Assembly: GCF_000497045.1 (NCBI RefSeq)
Contig: NW_015961957.1
Span: 372,001 to 436,000 of the forward strand
From: Kalmanozyma brasiliensis GHG001
Taxonomy: Eukaryota; Basidiomycota; Ustilaginomycetes; Ustilaginales
DNA length: 64,000 nucleotides
Direction of reading: 5' to 3'
A model generated the notes under the pieces. That model saw nothing but the letters and a program-made list of their open reading frames with translations, had not been told where the DNA came from and did not search any database. The position numbers and the translations under genes were made by a program. Positions 20,413 through 31,064 of this stretch are shown one piece after another. Each line of letters opens with the position of its first letter. The first letter of the stretch is position 1.

Positions 20413-22689
20413 ATGACCACCTCGGCCACCCCGCTCCAACCCATCATCGTGGACAAGGTGCCACCCGCAGCCGCACAACCCCTGTCGGCGGCATCGGGCT
20501 CATCCCATCTCGCCTCGTCACCGTCAGCCTCTCGCCATCTAATGGGTGCACACTCTCCTACTGCAAATATGGACGCCGTCACCGCTGCGGCTGCTTCAGG
20601 CGCCCTTCCCGCCGCCAACGGTCTCCCTGATGACCCTGTCGAGGCTTCCTCCGTCTCGCGCCTCTTTCCTCACCCACCCGCCACCGATTCCACCCCATCT
20701 ACGACTCCAGCTGCCCTCACAGCAGCCTCGGGATCCGTCCCTGTATCACCACATCCAGTCTCTCCACCTCGCACTCCCGCTGCTGCCGTCGGTTTCAGAT
20801 CCGCCGCGTCGCCCTCTTCGCTGCTCGGCTCACCCGCATCGGAACGAGGAAACCCGATTTCGCATTCAGGCGTCCATCCTGCTCACTTGGTGCAGAGTCT
20901 CCACCACGTCTCCGATCCTATGTCGACGCCATCGCGTCCGAACAACAGCGGCTTCCGCTCGCCCGTCCGCGTCCGACAGCATGGCGCAGCTTCGCCCTTG
21001 TCAGGCACTTCCCCGCCCGGCTTGTCCACAAGCCAAAGCGTCCCGTGGCATCATGGCGAACTCAACGCTCCCAACACGCCTCAAACGCCGCATACAGCTT
21101 ACACCTCACACAGCCCAAGCATCTTTGAGCGCGACATCGAGCACCGCGATGCTAGCCACATCATGACTAAGCAGGAAGCCATGGACGTCGCCATTCCCAG
21201 TGTGCTAGACGATGCAGTCGAAGCCATCATCGAAGACGACGCAGAGATCGAAGTCGTCGCCCCCGCCAACCCCGCCCCGCCCCTGGCTCTCAGCTCTGCT
21301 GCGCTCTCTGCTCACAGCGGCGCTAGCTCTCCCTCGTTCGACCTTGCCTCTTCGCCCTCGCCTCCGCTGTCAGCGTCAGGCGCTCTCGAAGCACCTCCAG
21401 GAACCATGGCAGCACAGATTGCTGAAAAGCTCGGACCTCGAGCCATGGCAGTCGACGACGCAAACAACGCATCACGACGCGCAGCAAGTGGGCTTCGTCA
21501 CTTTGGCTCCGACGTTGAGAGTGTTGGCAACTCGATGCGCTCGCGCTCTCCTCCCGGCAGCCGAATGCTCGATCCAGCTGATGGTGGCAGCCCCGTCCGC
21601 TCGCGTGCTTCCATCTCGCCCGCTCCTGGCTTGACACCTGTTTCGTTGGCAGCTGCCGTCTCACAGGCGCAAGCCACAAGCTCACTCCAGGCCCCCTCAG
21701 CTGGTCACTCGCCCATGCCAACCGCTACTGCCTTCCCATCGCTGCCGCTGCCCAACCCGTTCCGCTCCAGCTCACCCAACCTTTCCGCCATGGCGCTTCC
21801 ATCGCTCACCACCGGTGTCGAAGCAGGCCGACCGGCTACATCCAGCGTCAGCATCGACGGAGCCATCATCTCTGGTACAGAAGTCGCCACTCTTGATCAC
21901 AGCCTTGACACGATCGCTGATGTGATTGCAGCCCACGACGCGGAACAAGCGGCAAGCCCCTATGTTCCACGCTCTCCGGCTGTTCCCTCCATCTCCGGCA
22001 CAAGCAGTCCGCATGTGGGGGGCTCAGTCATCCGACCGCCCCAGCAGCATCCAGGCACAGGCGCAGCTGCGGGCGCCAATCGCGCCGCTCCTCCGGGCAC
22101 GCTTGGCTTGCCCACCAGCACCAGCGGGCTGGGCGTCATGGGTACGGGTGAGTCGCTCTTCGCCGCTCTTGCCTCAGGCTCGCCCTCGCCTTCTGCAGAC
22201 AAGCGAAGGCTCTCGTTCTTCTCGTACGCCGACATCCTCAACGAGAGCAAAGGCGAGGTGATGGACCTTCAGGGCGTGGTTCAACACGCCGCTGAGCGTG
22301 ACGAGCAGCAACACGGCATCTTCCACCCGCAAGCGCACGCCAGTAACCACGCTTACGGCGGAGACCAGAGCAACGGATACGAAGCGTTCACATCGCAGCC
22401 GTCCATCCTGCAGCAGCTCGGTGGAGCCAACATGGCCAGATCAGCCAGCACCAGTGCAGCCGCCAGTCCGCGCACCAGCTCCATGCCAGGCGGAGGAGCC
22501 AAGTCGACCAGCGGCACCTCGAGCATTGTCGCCACTGGAGCGGGGTCTGGGGCATACACACCAGCTCGAGGCCGTCGCGACAATCACCTCGAAAACAAGG
22601 CGCTCAGCAACCGCCTCGACAGTTTGCAACTTGCTACGTCCGAAGCTACTGCGGTCGCGGCTGAAGGCAAGGTGCGAAAAGCGGTTTGA
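20413..22689 (+). CDS. Large Ser/Ala/Pro-rich, mostly disordered protein of unknown function
   Basis: A 758-residue intronless frame with strong host-like codon bias. Most of the protein is Ser/Pro/Ala-rich and probably disordered, with many SP and SSP sites suited to proline-directed kinases. One short island stands out in the last quarter: RRLSFFSYADILNESKGEV, followed by DLQGVVQHAAERDEQQ. Similar SFxSYADILN motifs occur in fungal proteins of unknown role, from memory and without a database check. The final 40 residues (HLENKALSNRLDSLQLATSE) are likely helical. There is no signal peptide or membrane segment. A regulatory or scaffold protein is possible, but no function can be assigned. Confidence 0.75.
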   Translation: MTTSATPLQPIIVDKVPPAAAQPLSAASGSSHLASSPSASRHLMGAHSPTANMDAVTAAAASGALPAANGLPDDPVEASSVSRLFPHPPATDSTPSTTPAALTAASGSVPVSPHPVSPPRTPAAAVGFRSAASPSSLLGSPASERGNPISHSGVHPAHLVQSLHHVSDPMSTPSRPNNSGFRSPVRVRQHGAASPLSGTSPPGLSTSQSVPWHHGELNAPNTPQTPHTAYTSHSPSIFERDIEHRDASHIMTKQEAMDVAIPSVLDDAVEAIIEDDAEIEVVAPANPAPPLALSSAALSAHSGASSPSFDLASSPSPPLSASGALEAPPGTMAAQIAEKLGPRAMAVDDANNASRRAASGLRHFGSDVESVGNSMRSRSPPGSRMLDPADGGSPVRSRASISPAPGLTPVSLAAAVSQAQATSSLQAPSAGHSPMPTATAFPSLPLPNPFRSSSPNLSAMALPSLTTGVEAGRPATSSVSIDGAIISGTEVATLDHSLDTIADVIAAHDAEQAASPYVPRSPAVPSISGTSSPHVGGSVIRPPQQHPGTGAAAGANRAAPPGTLGLPTSTSGLGVMGTGESLFAALASGSPSPSADKRRLSFFSYADILNESKGEVMDLQGVVQHAAERDEQQHGIFHPQAHASNHAYGGDQSNGYEAFTSQPSILQQLGGANMARSASTSAAASPRTSSMPGGGAKSTSGTSSIVATGAGSGAYTPARGRRDNHLENKALSNRLDSLQLATSEATAVAAEGKVRKAV

Positions 22690-23176
22690 ATGCAAGACAT
22701 GCGGTACGGACAACCGCCCTGGACAATCTCTCTACACTTTGTCACTCGTCATCTCTCTATTTCATGGGTCTTTGTTTTTCATTGTTTGTGCTTCTGCGGC
22801 GTGTGTACGAGACCTGATCGAACTTCAGTGTGGGTTGCGGCTGTCAGCTGAGACGTCAGTGACGCTATCACGGCGCGCGGCGGAAGCTGCGGACGACCGG
22901 CGTGGCGACATGGGAAGAGAACCAAGCGGCCGCGCTGGGGTAGTGCCGGGGCCGGTTGGCTTCGCCAGCGACGCGAGCGCAAGCCCGTACCGCCCTCTGC
23001 CACGAACGATCCTCACGCTGACGACCGAACCGAGCGCTCACACACGCACCCCGAGCTGCTCATCGTCTCGAGCTGGCTCACTCATCAAACGTCCTGTACT
23101 GCGCGTCGTCCTCATCACACACATCCATCGTCGTCTGTGGTGAGCCGTACAAATACAATTGCATAAACCGTCCCGA
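22690..23176. other. Convergent 3' regions
   Basis: These 487 bases lie between the stop codons of two convergent genes (22689 and 23177) and presumably contain both 3' untranslated regions. T-rich tracts after 22735 (TTTGTTTTTCATTG) could support polyadenylation of the plus-strand gene. No gene or repeat is seen. Confidence 0.4.
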
Positions 23177-25788
23177 CTACGTCCTGCGCATGATAACATT
23201 TTTGCTTGCGGATCTGTTGGGGTGTCTCCTCTTCTGACGACCAAATCTAGCCTCGTCGCTCAATCCCTCCACTCCCTTGCCCTCGTCTGCGCCCGCACCC
23301 TTGCTCATACCGTAACCAAAAGTTTCTTCGCCCTTGGCCTTTCGTGCGCCTCCACGCTTGACGTCGCTCTCTGGATCGCGTCGGGAAGAAGGGGTCCAGG
23401 TGTAACTCTGCGCGCCGGCCACTGCATCCTCCATAAAGTCTGCGGCGCGAGGTCTGCTGGTACGAGGTCCAGCCTTGAGTCGATCCTCAAACGTGCGTCG
23501 TCCACCTTTACCAGCCGCACCGTCATCCTCAACGAGTCGACCACCGCGACGCGGCCCACGCACGGAGGGCGCCTGGTTAAGATTCTTCGGCCGCAACCCG
23601 CTCGCATCGCGCGCACGCGGATCGTACTGCCCCAAATCGCCCTCGTCGGACGAATCCGAATCGTTGCCATCCTCCTCTTCGGTCTGATCCGGATCGGAAG
23701 AGACGTGGTCGCTCTCGGCCTCCTCGTCCTCCACCGCCGTAAGCTTGCGCGGTCCATCCCGCTTGAGCGCGGTGGACGGGTTGAGCATGGCAAACTCTCG
23801 ACTGGATGTGTCGATCTGATAGTCCGGGTCTTGGAAGAGTTGGGAGAAACGGCTGTCGGACAACAGATTCGTGCTCTCCTTGGGTTTCGCTTCTTTCTCT
23901 TCCGTCTCTCCGTCGGTGGGAGCAGCGCTGGTGGCGGCGCGAGTCTCGCGCTTGGCCTGCTTTTTCGCTGCCACCTCTGCATCGCGCGCCACCTTCTCGG
24001 CGAGCTCCTTGTTGACCCGCACTCCCGCATCGAGCTTGGGGTTCTTGGTGGCGCGAATGCGGCTCTCGGCCTGCTTGTCGATCTTGGCCTTGATGGCGCG
24101 CTCGCGGGCATCCGCGTAGGCCGTCGGGTTGGCCAGCAGCCGAGCTCGCTCGTACAACGCAAGCGACACAAAGTAGCCGTGCATGTAGGGACGCAGCAGC
24201 TGCGTTCCCACCAGATGTCCCATACCGAGTCGCTCCAGCTCGGATCGATCGACAAACTTGAAGTCCTCGTACACGCCCGTGGTAGCGGCGGACGTGGAGT
24301 CGACGCCGTCCATCTCGTCGGTGAGCGTGTCGATGTACGAACACCATTTGGGTGCAGGGCCGAGGGAGGGCACGTACCAAGCGGCCATCTGTGTCCCCTC
24401 GACTGCGGCCATGAGGAGACCTGTTCCCGGGTAGTGTGCAACGTCGTTGATGTCGGTTGCTGCGGAGGGTGGGGTGATGCTGACCAGATTGTCGCCCGTC
24501 GTCTTGTCCCAGATCTTGATGACCTTGGCATCGGCAGAGAGGATCTTGCCGTCCGCCTCGGTGCGTGCGCGCGGGCCAGAGGCGGGCGCAGAATCGCCCG
24601 GCCAGAGAAGCTTCTTGATGGGCAACCCGAAGCCTTGGTCCTTCGTCTGGTAGGGTCGGTCCATGCGCAAGTCGTACAGCAGCACGTGGCCCGTATTTGT
24701 GCCTACGGCGAGGTTGAGGCCGTCCATGGCGCCGGAGAGGGCGGTGACGGAGAGGGAGGAGAGCGCCTCTTTTGCCGCCGTCGAGTCGTCCGCCTCACCA
24801 ATGACACCAGGGAGATTTCGCCGCGCGATCAGCAGTGCAGCGTCCAAGACCGTCTCCGTCGCCACGCTCAGAGCGCCCGCCCGTTTGCGCATGCGTGCAT
24901 CCCACATCTCAACAACACCCGTCCCCTCCGTTCCAAAGCATAACAACCCATGTGCCGGATTGACGTCCACTGCATTGCATCCCGTTGGCTCGCCCAGATC
25001 CCCGCCACCGAGGACGAACGGTGCGAGAAAGCGTCCCTGGTCCAGATTGAGACGGTACACCTCGCGGCCAGCGGCGGCGACGATCGCGCCTGCGGAAGGG
25101 AAGTGGTACCCCAGAGCGCGGCCGAATTTGGGTATGCGGACGCGGGCATGCGCTCCGCCTTGCGCTTGAAGCTGCACGGTACGGTCGGTTTGGAGATGGA
25201 GAGACTTGGTCCAGTCGTCGGATAGCATCTGTTTATCAAAGCGAAAACATTCGTCAGTCACTGCTGCCCATCGAGCGAAAGCATGTGAGCGTCCTACGAA
25301 GTCAGATTGTGTCTATCCAGCATCGACCACACCTCCGACCAAAGTCTGGGATGCGTCTGCAGCTAATGTAGATAAGGTTTGTATGATGTATCATCACCAT
25401 ATGACGTGCCCCCGCTCCAGCTACTTACCAGAAAGTCGACATTCTCGGCATCCGTGTGCCGCTCGAACTTCAAGCTCAACTGCTCGCAGTCCCATACGCG
25501 GATCTGCGGCTTGTATGTTCCTGTCGCAACGATGCTCTGCCCATCGCGTGTCGCTGCGAGGCGGTTGGAGGCCTCGGGGAACTCAAAGTCCTGGATAAGC
25601 TCGATGCGCGAGAGGATCTCTTCGTCCTTGAGGGCTGTCTTGCGCTTCTTGCGCTTGTTGGAAGACCCGGACTTGCGCAGAAGGTCGGGAAGCGAGGAGG
25701 AGTTGAACGAGGTGCCAGCAGCGCCGGACGTGGCAGCGCCGCCGCCGGAGACGGTGTAGACTCGGGCTGGTTCTACTGCGGCCGGCAT
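23177..25788 (-). CDS. ENP2: Nucleolar WD40 protein ENP2 (NOL10), two exons
   Basis: Exon 1 is 25788-25429 (120 residues) and exon 2 is 25228-23177; the 200-base intron has donor GTAAGT and acceptor CAG. Splicing gives ...TDAENVDFL-MLSDDWTKSL..., matching the uninterrupted Enp2/NOL10 core. The product has 803 residues. Recognisable blocks are ELIQDFEFPEASNRL and ATGTYKPQIRVWDCEQLSLK in exon 1, then RIPKFGRALGYHFPSAG, YRLNLDQGRFLAPF and WD-type repeats. Near the C-terminus is a NUC153 motif (FQDPDYQIDTSSREFAML). The tail is acidic, then Arg/Gly-rich. Enp2 acts in early 90S/SSU processome and 40S assembly in the nucleolus. The upstream in-frame extension to 26010 is rejected because homology starts at MPAAVEPARVYTVSGG. 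Confidence 0.93.
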
Positions 25789-26235
25789 GGTTGGCTCTGT
25801 GTCGGTAGAGGCAGAAAGAGCCAGAGGTAGCGATCGGCTGCACTCGGGACTGTGGCTCTGTGCGCGACTCCTTGCTGCTGCTGAGGAAGGGGTATATGGT
25901 CGAGGGTCGAGCGCGGAGAGGTGAGAGTGAAGGTGAGGAAGTGGATCGAGCTGAGCTGTACAAAAGGCTCTTTCCAACCAAGAAGAATTTTTGGCGAGCC
26001 GGAAGCCCAAAAATCAAAATTTCCAGCTGCACACGGTGAGCGGCACCTCCGAGTTCCGCCCTTTTCACTCTCAGGTCTTCTGATCAGCCTGTCGAGCTCT
26101 TGATCCTTGCTCCTCATCAGCGACACAAGCATCTCGACATCTCAAGCACAGCAGCATCAGCGGCAACAGCACACCGATCAGTAGAATTTCGGCAACAAGT
26201 TTGTCTCGCTCGACACACACACAGCACATACAGTC
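25789..26235. promoter_or_regulatory. Divergent promoter region, ENP2 / mitochondrial uL11
   Basis: These 447 bases separate divergent start codons of a ribosome-assembly gene and a mitochondrial ribosomal-protein gene. A/T-rich patches occur at about 25988-26020 (GAATTTTTGG, AAAATCAAAATTTCC). No further gene is present. Confidence 0.5.
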
Positions 26236-26852
26236 ATGTCGAAAAAGGGAGGCCAGGCAGCGGTGGCCGCCGTCGCATCGTTTGTCAAGCTCCTCGTCCC
26301 CGCGGGCAAAGCATCTGCACAACCGCCCGTCGGCCCCGCTCTCGGTGCTAAGGGCGTAAAAGCGATGGACTTTGCCAAAGAGTTCAACGCCAAGACGGCT
26401 CATCTCGAGGTGGGCATCCCCACACCGGCCATCGTCAAGATCAACCCGGACCGCACGTTTTCTTTCGAGATCAAGAGTGAGTACACGGCGCACTGCAATG
26501 AGTCACCGGTTGGAACATTACTGACAGATGAGATTTTGTCGACAGCTCCACCAACATCATTACTGCTGAAGAGAGCGGCAGGCATCGAGACGGGCGCCGG
26601 CAAAGCTGGCTCGCAAGTTGCAGGGACGATCACCATGAAGCACATTTACGAGATCGCAAAGATCAAGATGCAAGATGTCAAAGGGGTCGGAGAGGAGCAG
26701 GTACGTTCAAACAGCATGGCTCATTTTCGGGTGACGAGTGTATGGTATTGATCACAGCTTTCTTTGGATACAACTTGTTGCTGTATGCACAACAGATGTG
26801 CAAGGTCATCGCCGGCAGCGCACGCAGTATGGGTCTCCGAATCGTTCGTTGA
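26236..26852 (+). CDS. MRPL19: Mitochondrial large-subunit ribosomal protein uL11m, three exons
   Basis: Exons are 26236-26476, 26546-26700 and 26796-26852; introns are 69 and 95 bases with GTGAGT/CAG and GTACGT/CAG ends. The product has 150 residues. The L11 signature is clear: KLLVPAGKASAQPPVGPALG (residues 18-37), MDFAKEFNAKT, then across the first intron EIKTPPTSLLLKRAAGIETG, and the RNA-binding C-terminal domain ending in MCKVIAGSARSMGLRIVR. The bacterial-like spacing and short length mark the mitochondrial form rather than cytosolic uL11. It binds the GTPase-associated centre of the large rRNA. As in yeast MrpL19, there is no long cleavable presequence. Without splicing the frame ends within intron 2, so the exon structure is well supported. 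Confidence 0.93.
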
Positions 26853-27413
26853 CCGCTAACGACTCGACCGCAGTCCTCGTGTCCTCGCCCGCTCAACCTG
26901 TACTTGTAGTCTCTATCATATCATTACCGGCATCACCTCGATACATCGACTTCCGTGCTGGCTCGAACGACCAAAGTGTTCCCATGACAGGCGCAAGTGC
27001 GGCCACGTTGCTAAAGGTCGACCCTGTCGTTGGATTGTTTGTCTCTGAGACCCACAGAACACACACGACGGCCAATCCTAGGCAGGCATGATGCACGCAT
27101 CTGGAGTGACGTGCGACTTCACAGGCGCAGGTAATGCGTGAGCTCTTGCGCACACACGAACGACGTCAGACTCAAATGCGTCATCTTAACAGGAGCAAGG
27201 TGGTCGTGATTCAGAGTCGATTGAAAGCGACAAGGCGGATATAGTACATGAATGCTGGGACACGAGAGCGCAGGTGGAAGCTTATGAGCAAAGCGGGAGC
27301 AGGAACACGTTGGATGGGACTTGACAGAGAAGCCGGAAACGAGTCTGACGAGATTTTGAGGTGCTTTGAGGATGCCAACGCCTGAGCGGCTAGGAGAGAG
27401 AGAGACGAGCTGT
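26853..27413. other. Convergent 3' regions between uL11m and ISU1
   Basis: A 561-base convergent spacer holding two 3' untranslated regions. No open frame with recognisable protein, RNA or repeat is present; a CACAC/ACACACGAC stretch near 27055 is short and unremarkable. Confidence 0.4.
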
Positions 27414-28037
27414 TTACACGGTCTGCGAACCAACGTGAGCAGTAGCCGAAGTGTTGCCAGTGGCGACATCCTGAACGACCTCGATGTGGCCCTGCTTCTT
27501 GTTGCCGGTTGCCTCTCGCTTGGACCTGTAGTTCTTGATGGCCGACTTGATGGCGTCCTCAGCCAGCATGGAGCAGTGGAGCTTGACGGGTGGCAAGCAG
27601 AGCTCCTGTGCGATCTCGGTGTTCTTGATCTTGGAAGCCTCATCGAGCGACAGGCCCTTGACACGCTCGGTCATGTAGGAGGAAGAAGCAATGGCGGAAC
27701 CGCAGCCAAAGGTCTTGAAGCGGACATCCTCGATGATGCCATCTTCGTTGACCTTGATGGAGAGCTTCATCACATCTCCACAGGCGGGGGCGCCAACAAG
27801 ACCGATGCCGACGTTCTTCTCGGTTTTGAGGAAGGAACCGACATTGCGCGGGTTCTCATAGTGGTCAATGACCTTTTCGTGGTAGCCTCGTCGCTGAACG
27901 GGAGCGCCAAAGACGGTCGACGAGGTGGCGCGGGCGGTTGCCACGACAGAAGGTCGTGCGACAGTAGAGAAGGCAGCGGCTCGCGAAGTCGAGGCGACGG
28001 CTTGCCTTGCGATAGGTGCGACAGCGTTGCGCAGCAT
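27414..28037 (-). CDS. ISU1: Iron-sulfur cluster assembly scaffold ISU1 (IscU), mitochondrial
   Basis: A 207-residue protein from the ATG at 28037. Residues 1-50 are Arg/Ala/Ser-rich without acidic residues, a matrix presequence ending near RRGYHEKV. The IscU domain follows: cluster ligands C86 and D88 (GAPACGD), C112 (FKTFGCGSAIASSS), and H154-C155 in the LPPVKLHC segment, where LPPVK (148-152) is the site bound by the Hsp70 partner Ssq1. Isu1 receives sulfur from Nfs1-Isd11 and passes [2Fe-2S] clusters to target proteins. All ligands are intact. The C-terminal tail (VQDVATGNTSATAHVGSQTV) is slightly longer than usual. The open frame extends upstream, but the presequence fixes the start. Confidence 0.95.
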   Translation of the reverse strand: MLRNAVAPIARQAVASTSRAAAFSTVARPSVVATARATSSTVFGAPVQRRGYHEKVIDHYENPRNVGSFLKTEKNVGIGLVGAPACGDVMKLSIKVNEDGIIEDVRFKTFGCGSAIASSSYMTERVKGLSLDEASKIKNTEIAQELCLPPVKLHCSMLAEDAIKSAIKNYRSKREATGNKKQGHIEVVQDVATGNTSATAHVGSQTV

Positions 28038-29563
28038 GATGTGTTTGTTGTGGGGCGATGTTCTGTCGTGAAGGTGTGTCTGATTGAGTGGTACAAGCAG
28101 AAGCGTGGTGGTGTGCAATAAAGGTGAGAGGGTGGAGACGGGACGCTTGATAACGTCAAAAAGGCGAGGATGATGCGGTGAATCAGGATCGGGAGTGAAA
28201 GCCGATTGGAGGAAGGGCGTGTGACAGAAACTGAGCCGCCACTCGTCCAGCAGACTGGGCTGGAGCCGCGGAGGAGTCTATCTGATTAAGCCTCCCAGAG
28301 ACCGAAAATTGTGGAATTTTTGGAAGAGTCAGAAGCCGTCTTGAGCCGGCAGATGGAGAGCGCGCACAGACAGAGCCAAAAAAGGCAAAAATGTAAGATC
28401 GTCGGTAGACCATTCGTGCGATATGACTTTGATCTACCAAGATCTCCCGATTCACCACATCTCAAGATGCCGTTCCGTCTGGCTTGACGCAAAAGGCCGA
28501 GGAGGTGCAGCAAACAAGCTTGTCGGCACAATGGCTGTCAAGCGCTGAAATTTAAAATGAAAAAGCGTCTCGCTGTCACTCAGTCAGTCACAACACTTGC
28601 TTCACCCTTCGGAGCGAGCCTTGGTGGGTCCATCTCAACTCGACTTGCTCTCGATAATGGCAACCATAACTCTGCCATGCAAAGCCGTGCGCAAGCTGTG
28701 TCGCCTTGAATGCTCAAACTCAGCTCGTCTTCGCCCGCCAGAGTGAGCTAAGATCCCAACTAACTCGAAATCCCATCGAGACTAGGCTTCCCGCTGATCT
28801 CCGGCCGCATTTAGCTTAGTGCTTGCTCGATTCCTTCAATGAAACAACCCTCATCGTGATCTGGGTCAACAGCAATGCGCAAGCCAGGTTTACATCTCGG
28901 CAGGTGCGTGCCTGCTGATGACTGCCGACAACCAGAAACGCCGTTCGGCGGAGCGCGCAGATTTTTCCAGCTCCGCTCCTGTCGCCCTTCTGTAATCGCT
29001 AGCCGCTCGGCAATGCTTGACTGACCCAACCAGCTGGCGAACCCTTCCCTGCGCTGGACGATCGTCGATCTCTGACAACACGGCTGCCCGCAAGATGCTT
29101 CTTTCTTCCGTTTCACTCCCTTAGCCGGCCTCTTCGGCATTCAGCCACCACATGATTCCTTCTGGCGTGCCGTAGGCTGCACTCTAATCTGCTTTGCGCC
29201 CTGCATCTCCAACCTGCGGCTCGTCCTGGCTCCTCAAACGGACTCCTCTTGCTCCTAAACAGTCGGGCCGATCTTCATCTCGACAGCGTCTCAGCCACCA
29301 ACACTTGGACAACATCATAACAACAAGCCACCGCCCGCCAACGCCTTCATCTTCCAACCTCCGATTTTCAAATTCATCACACCAAGGCAATCTGGTCCTG
29401 CTCTTCGCAACTTCTTCGCAGACGACATCCTCTCGACTTGCCGCCATATGCACCAGATCGCAGCTGCGTCTCTCACACAGCAGACAGGCACCATTCCAAT
29501 CTAGAGCACAGACTCTGCTTGGCTTGTCATCTCGTACTATCCTACTGGGTCCGCCTCACCTTT
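28038..29563. other. Divergent intergenic region, ISU1 / hydrolase-like gene (about 1.5 kb)
   Basis: No supported gene. The ISU1-proximal 150 bases are promoter and leader. From about 29200 onward C/T-rich leader-like sequence appears, preceding a TATA box at 29564. Minus-strand frames around 28811-29453 are Arg/Cys-rich and random-looking. No RNA or repeat was recognised. Confidence 0.4.
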
Positions 29564-29569
29564 TATAAA
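29564..29569 (+). promoter_or_regulatory. TATA box of the hydrolase-like gene
   Basis: TATAAA in the context CTTTTATAAACCC lies 92 bases upstream of the ATG at 29661, a typical spacing. It supports the start chosen for the downstream gene. Confidence 0.6.
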
Positions 29570-29660
29570 CCCTTGGTGTCACCCCATGCGTCGTTAGGAT
29601 CTTACCCCTCCTCCTCCAAAAGTCGCCTCGCCCTTGGACCACTTCCTCCCCGCCGCCAGG

Positions 29661-31064
29661 ATGACGCTCCCCGACCGTCCCTCGACAAGGAGGGCCCTCC
29701 ACGCCAGCATGCTCTGTCTCGTCGTGTTGGCGCTCCAGCTCCTCACACACACCGTCTCTGCGCACCTCACACCGGTACGATCCTCCCACGCTACCACCTT
29801 CTCACAGCGCGATGCCTTCTCGGATCAGGACCCCATCGACAACGAAGGCGAGGATCACGGTAAGCCTGTCGTTCCCTCGGGCGCCAACCTCGTCTCGCTT
29901 CCCGTCACCAACGCCGCCTCGCTCGCCGTGTACTGGACTGCCAACCCGCAAAACTCGACCGCCACCAACGCATACATCATGATGCACGGCAAGCTGCGCG
30001 ATGGCGCCAACTACTGGACCGTGCTCAACGACGTTCTGCGAAACGCGGTCGCTGCGAAAACGCCCAACGCCGCATCGACGTCGATCGTCACCGCACCGGA
30101 ATTCTACTCGACCAAGTTCAACTCGGGCCAGTACAGCGCGGACCAGCTGGCGTGGGCAGACACGAATGTGTGGCAGGCCGCCGAAGCCGCCACCCATCCC
30201 GCCGGAAGCAACGTCACCAGCTTCGACGCGCTCGATGCGCTCCTGATGGAGTTCAGCGATACCTCCAAGTATCCCGCGATGAAGCAGATCACCTTTGTCG
30301 GTCACGGCGGGGGTGGACAGCTCATTTCGCGCTACGCCATGGCCGGTGCGGGCTTGCCTGCGAGCAGCAACATCCACCTGCGTTACGTTGTGGGCGATCC
30401 TTCGTCCAATCCGTACTTCACCCTGGATCGACCGTTGCAGGATGCGAGCGTGGCGAGCAAGACCACTTGCCCACTGTACAACCGGTGGCGCTACGGGTTT
30501 GATCGTTTCAACGGCACGCAGATGGGCGGACTCCTCACTCCCCAGCAGTACTTCGCCCGTCTCGCCACGAGAGACGTCCGCTGGGTCGTCGGCTATCAAG
30601 ACACCGAGGCCAACGGAGACAACACATGCATGGCCAAGCTCCAAGGCGGCGCCGCACGGAGGGATCGAAACCTCAGCTGGTGGAGATACATCAACACCCT
30701 GGCTGGCACCAAGGAGGATCTCACCGGTTTCCCTGGCGCCCTACCCGGTATGGCCTCGTGGGGAAACTTGACCAATAACACCCTCAATCACCGACTGACG
30801 GTGGTGTATAATGCAACACACAATGTGGAGGAGGTCTACTCGAGCATGCAGGGCACCTCGGCGCTGTTTGATGATACGCAGAACGTTCAGTTGGGTTGGA
30901 GACCGCAGGGATGGAAGAATGTGACGAGCGTCAATCAGTCGACCAAGAACGGGACTAGTGCGGCGCCGGCCACGTCGGCGGGTGCAACGGTGGGCGTGCA
31001 GCAGGGATGGACGGGGTTGATTGCCGTCGCCGCTATGGTCGTCGTCGGGTTGTCCGTGGCGTAG
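29661..31064 (+). CDS. Secreted, probably GPI-anchored alpha/beta-hydrolase-like protein lacking the catalytic serine
   Basis: From the ATG at 29661 the protein has 467 residues (an in-frame ATG at 29634 is also open). The signal peptide is about residues 1-34 (hydrophobic core LCLVVLALQLL). The fold resembles fungal alpha/beta hydrolases: YIMMHGKLRDGANYW near 105 for the oxyanion strand, and KQITFVGHGGGGQLISRYAM at 208-227 for the nucleophile elbow. In related enzymes the elbow reads GHSxGG; here the serine position (residue 216) is glycine (GGC codon), so serine-hydrolase activity is unlikely. NxS/T sites are numerous. The C-terminus has small residues (SAGATVG), then GLIAVAAMVVVGLSVA, fitting a GPI-anchor signal. 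A non-enzymatic cell-wall or surface role is possible. The family assignment is moderate. Confidence 0.8.
   Translation: MTLPDRPSTRRALHASMLCLVVLALQLLTHTVSAHLTPVRSSHATTFSQRDAFSDQDPIDNEGEDHGKPVVPSGANLVSLPVTNAASLAVYWTANPQNSTATNAYIMMHGKLRDGANYWTVLNDVLRNAVAAKTPNAASTSIVTAPEFYSTKFNSGQYSADQLAWADTNVWQAAEAATHPAGSNVTSFDALDALLMEFSDTSKYPAMKQITFVGHGGGGQLISRYAMAGAGLPASSNIHLRYVVGDPSSNPYFTLDRPLQDASVASKTTCPLYNRWRYGFDRFNGTQMGGLLTPQQYFARLATRDVRWVVGYQDTEANGDNTCMAKLQGGAARRDRNLSWWRYINTLAGTKEDLTGFPGALPGMASWGNLTNNTLNHRLTVVYNATHNVEEVYSSMQGTSALFDDTQNVQLGWRPQGWKNVTSVNQSTKNGTSAAPATSAGATVGVQQGWTGLIAVAAMVVVGLSVA

Noticed and set aside
23159..24943. Plus-strand 594-codon open frame
   Set aside because: It lies exactly antisense to the ENP2 coding exon and has no recognisable motif; long antisense frames are common in this codon-biased, G/C-rich DNA.
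25789..26010. N-terminal extension of ENP2
   Set aside because: Family similarity starts at MPAAVEPARVYTVSGG (25788); the extension is promoter sequence shared with uL11m.
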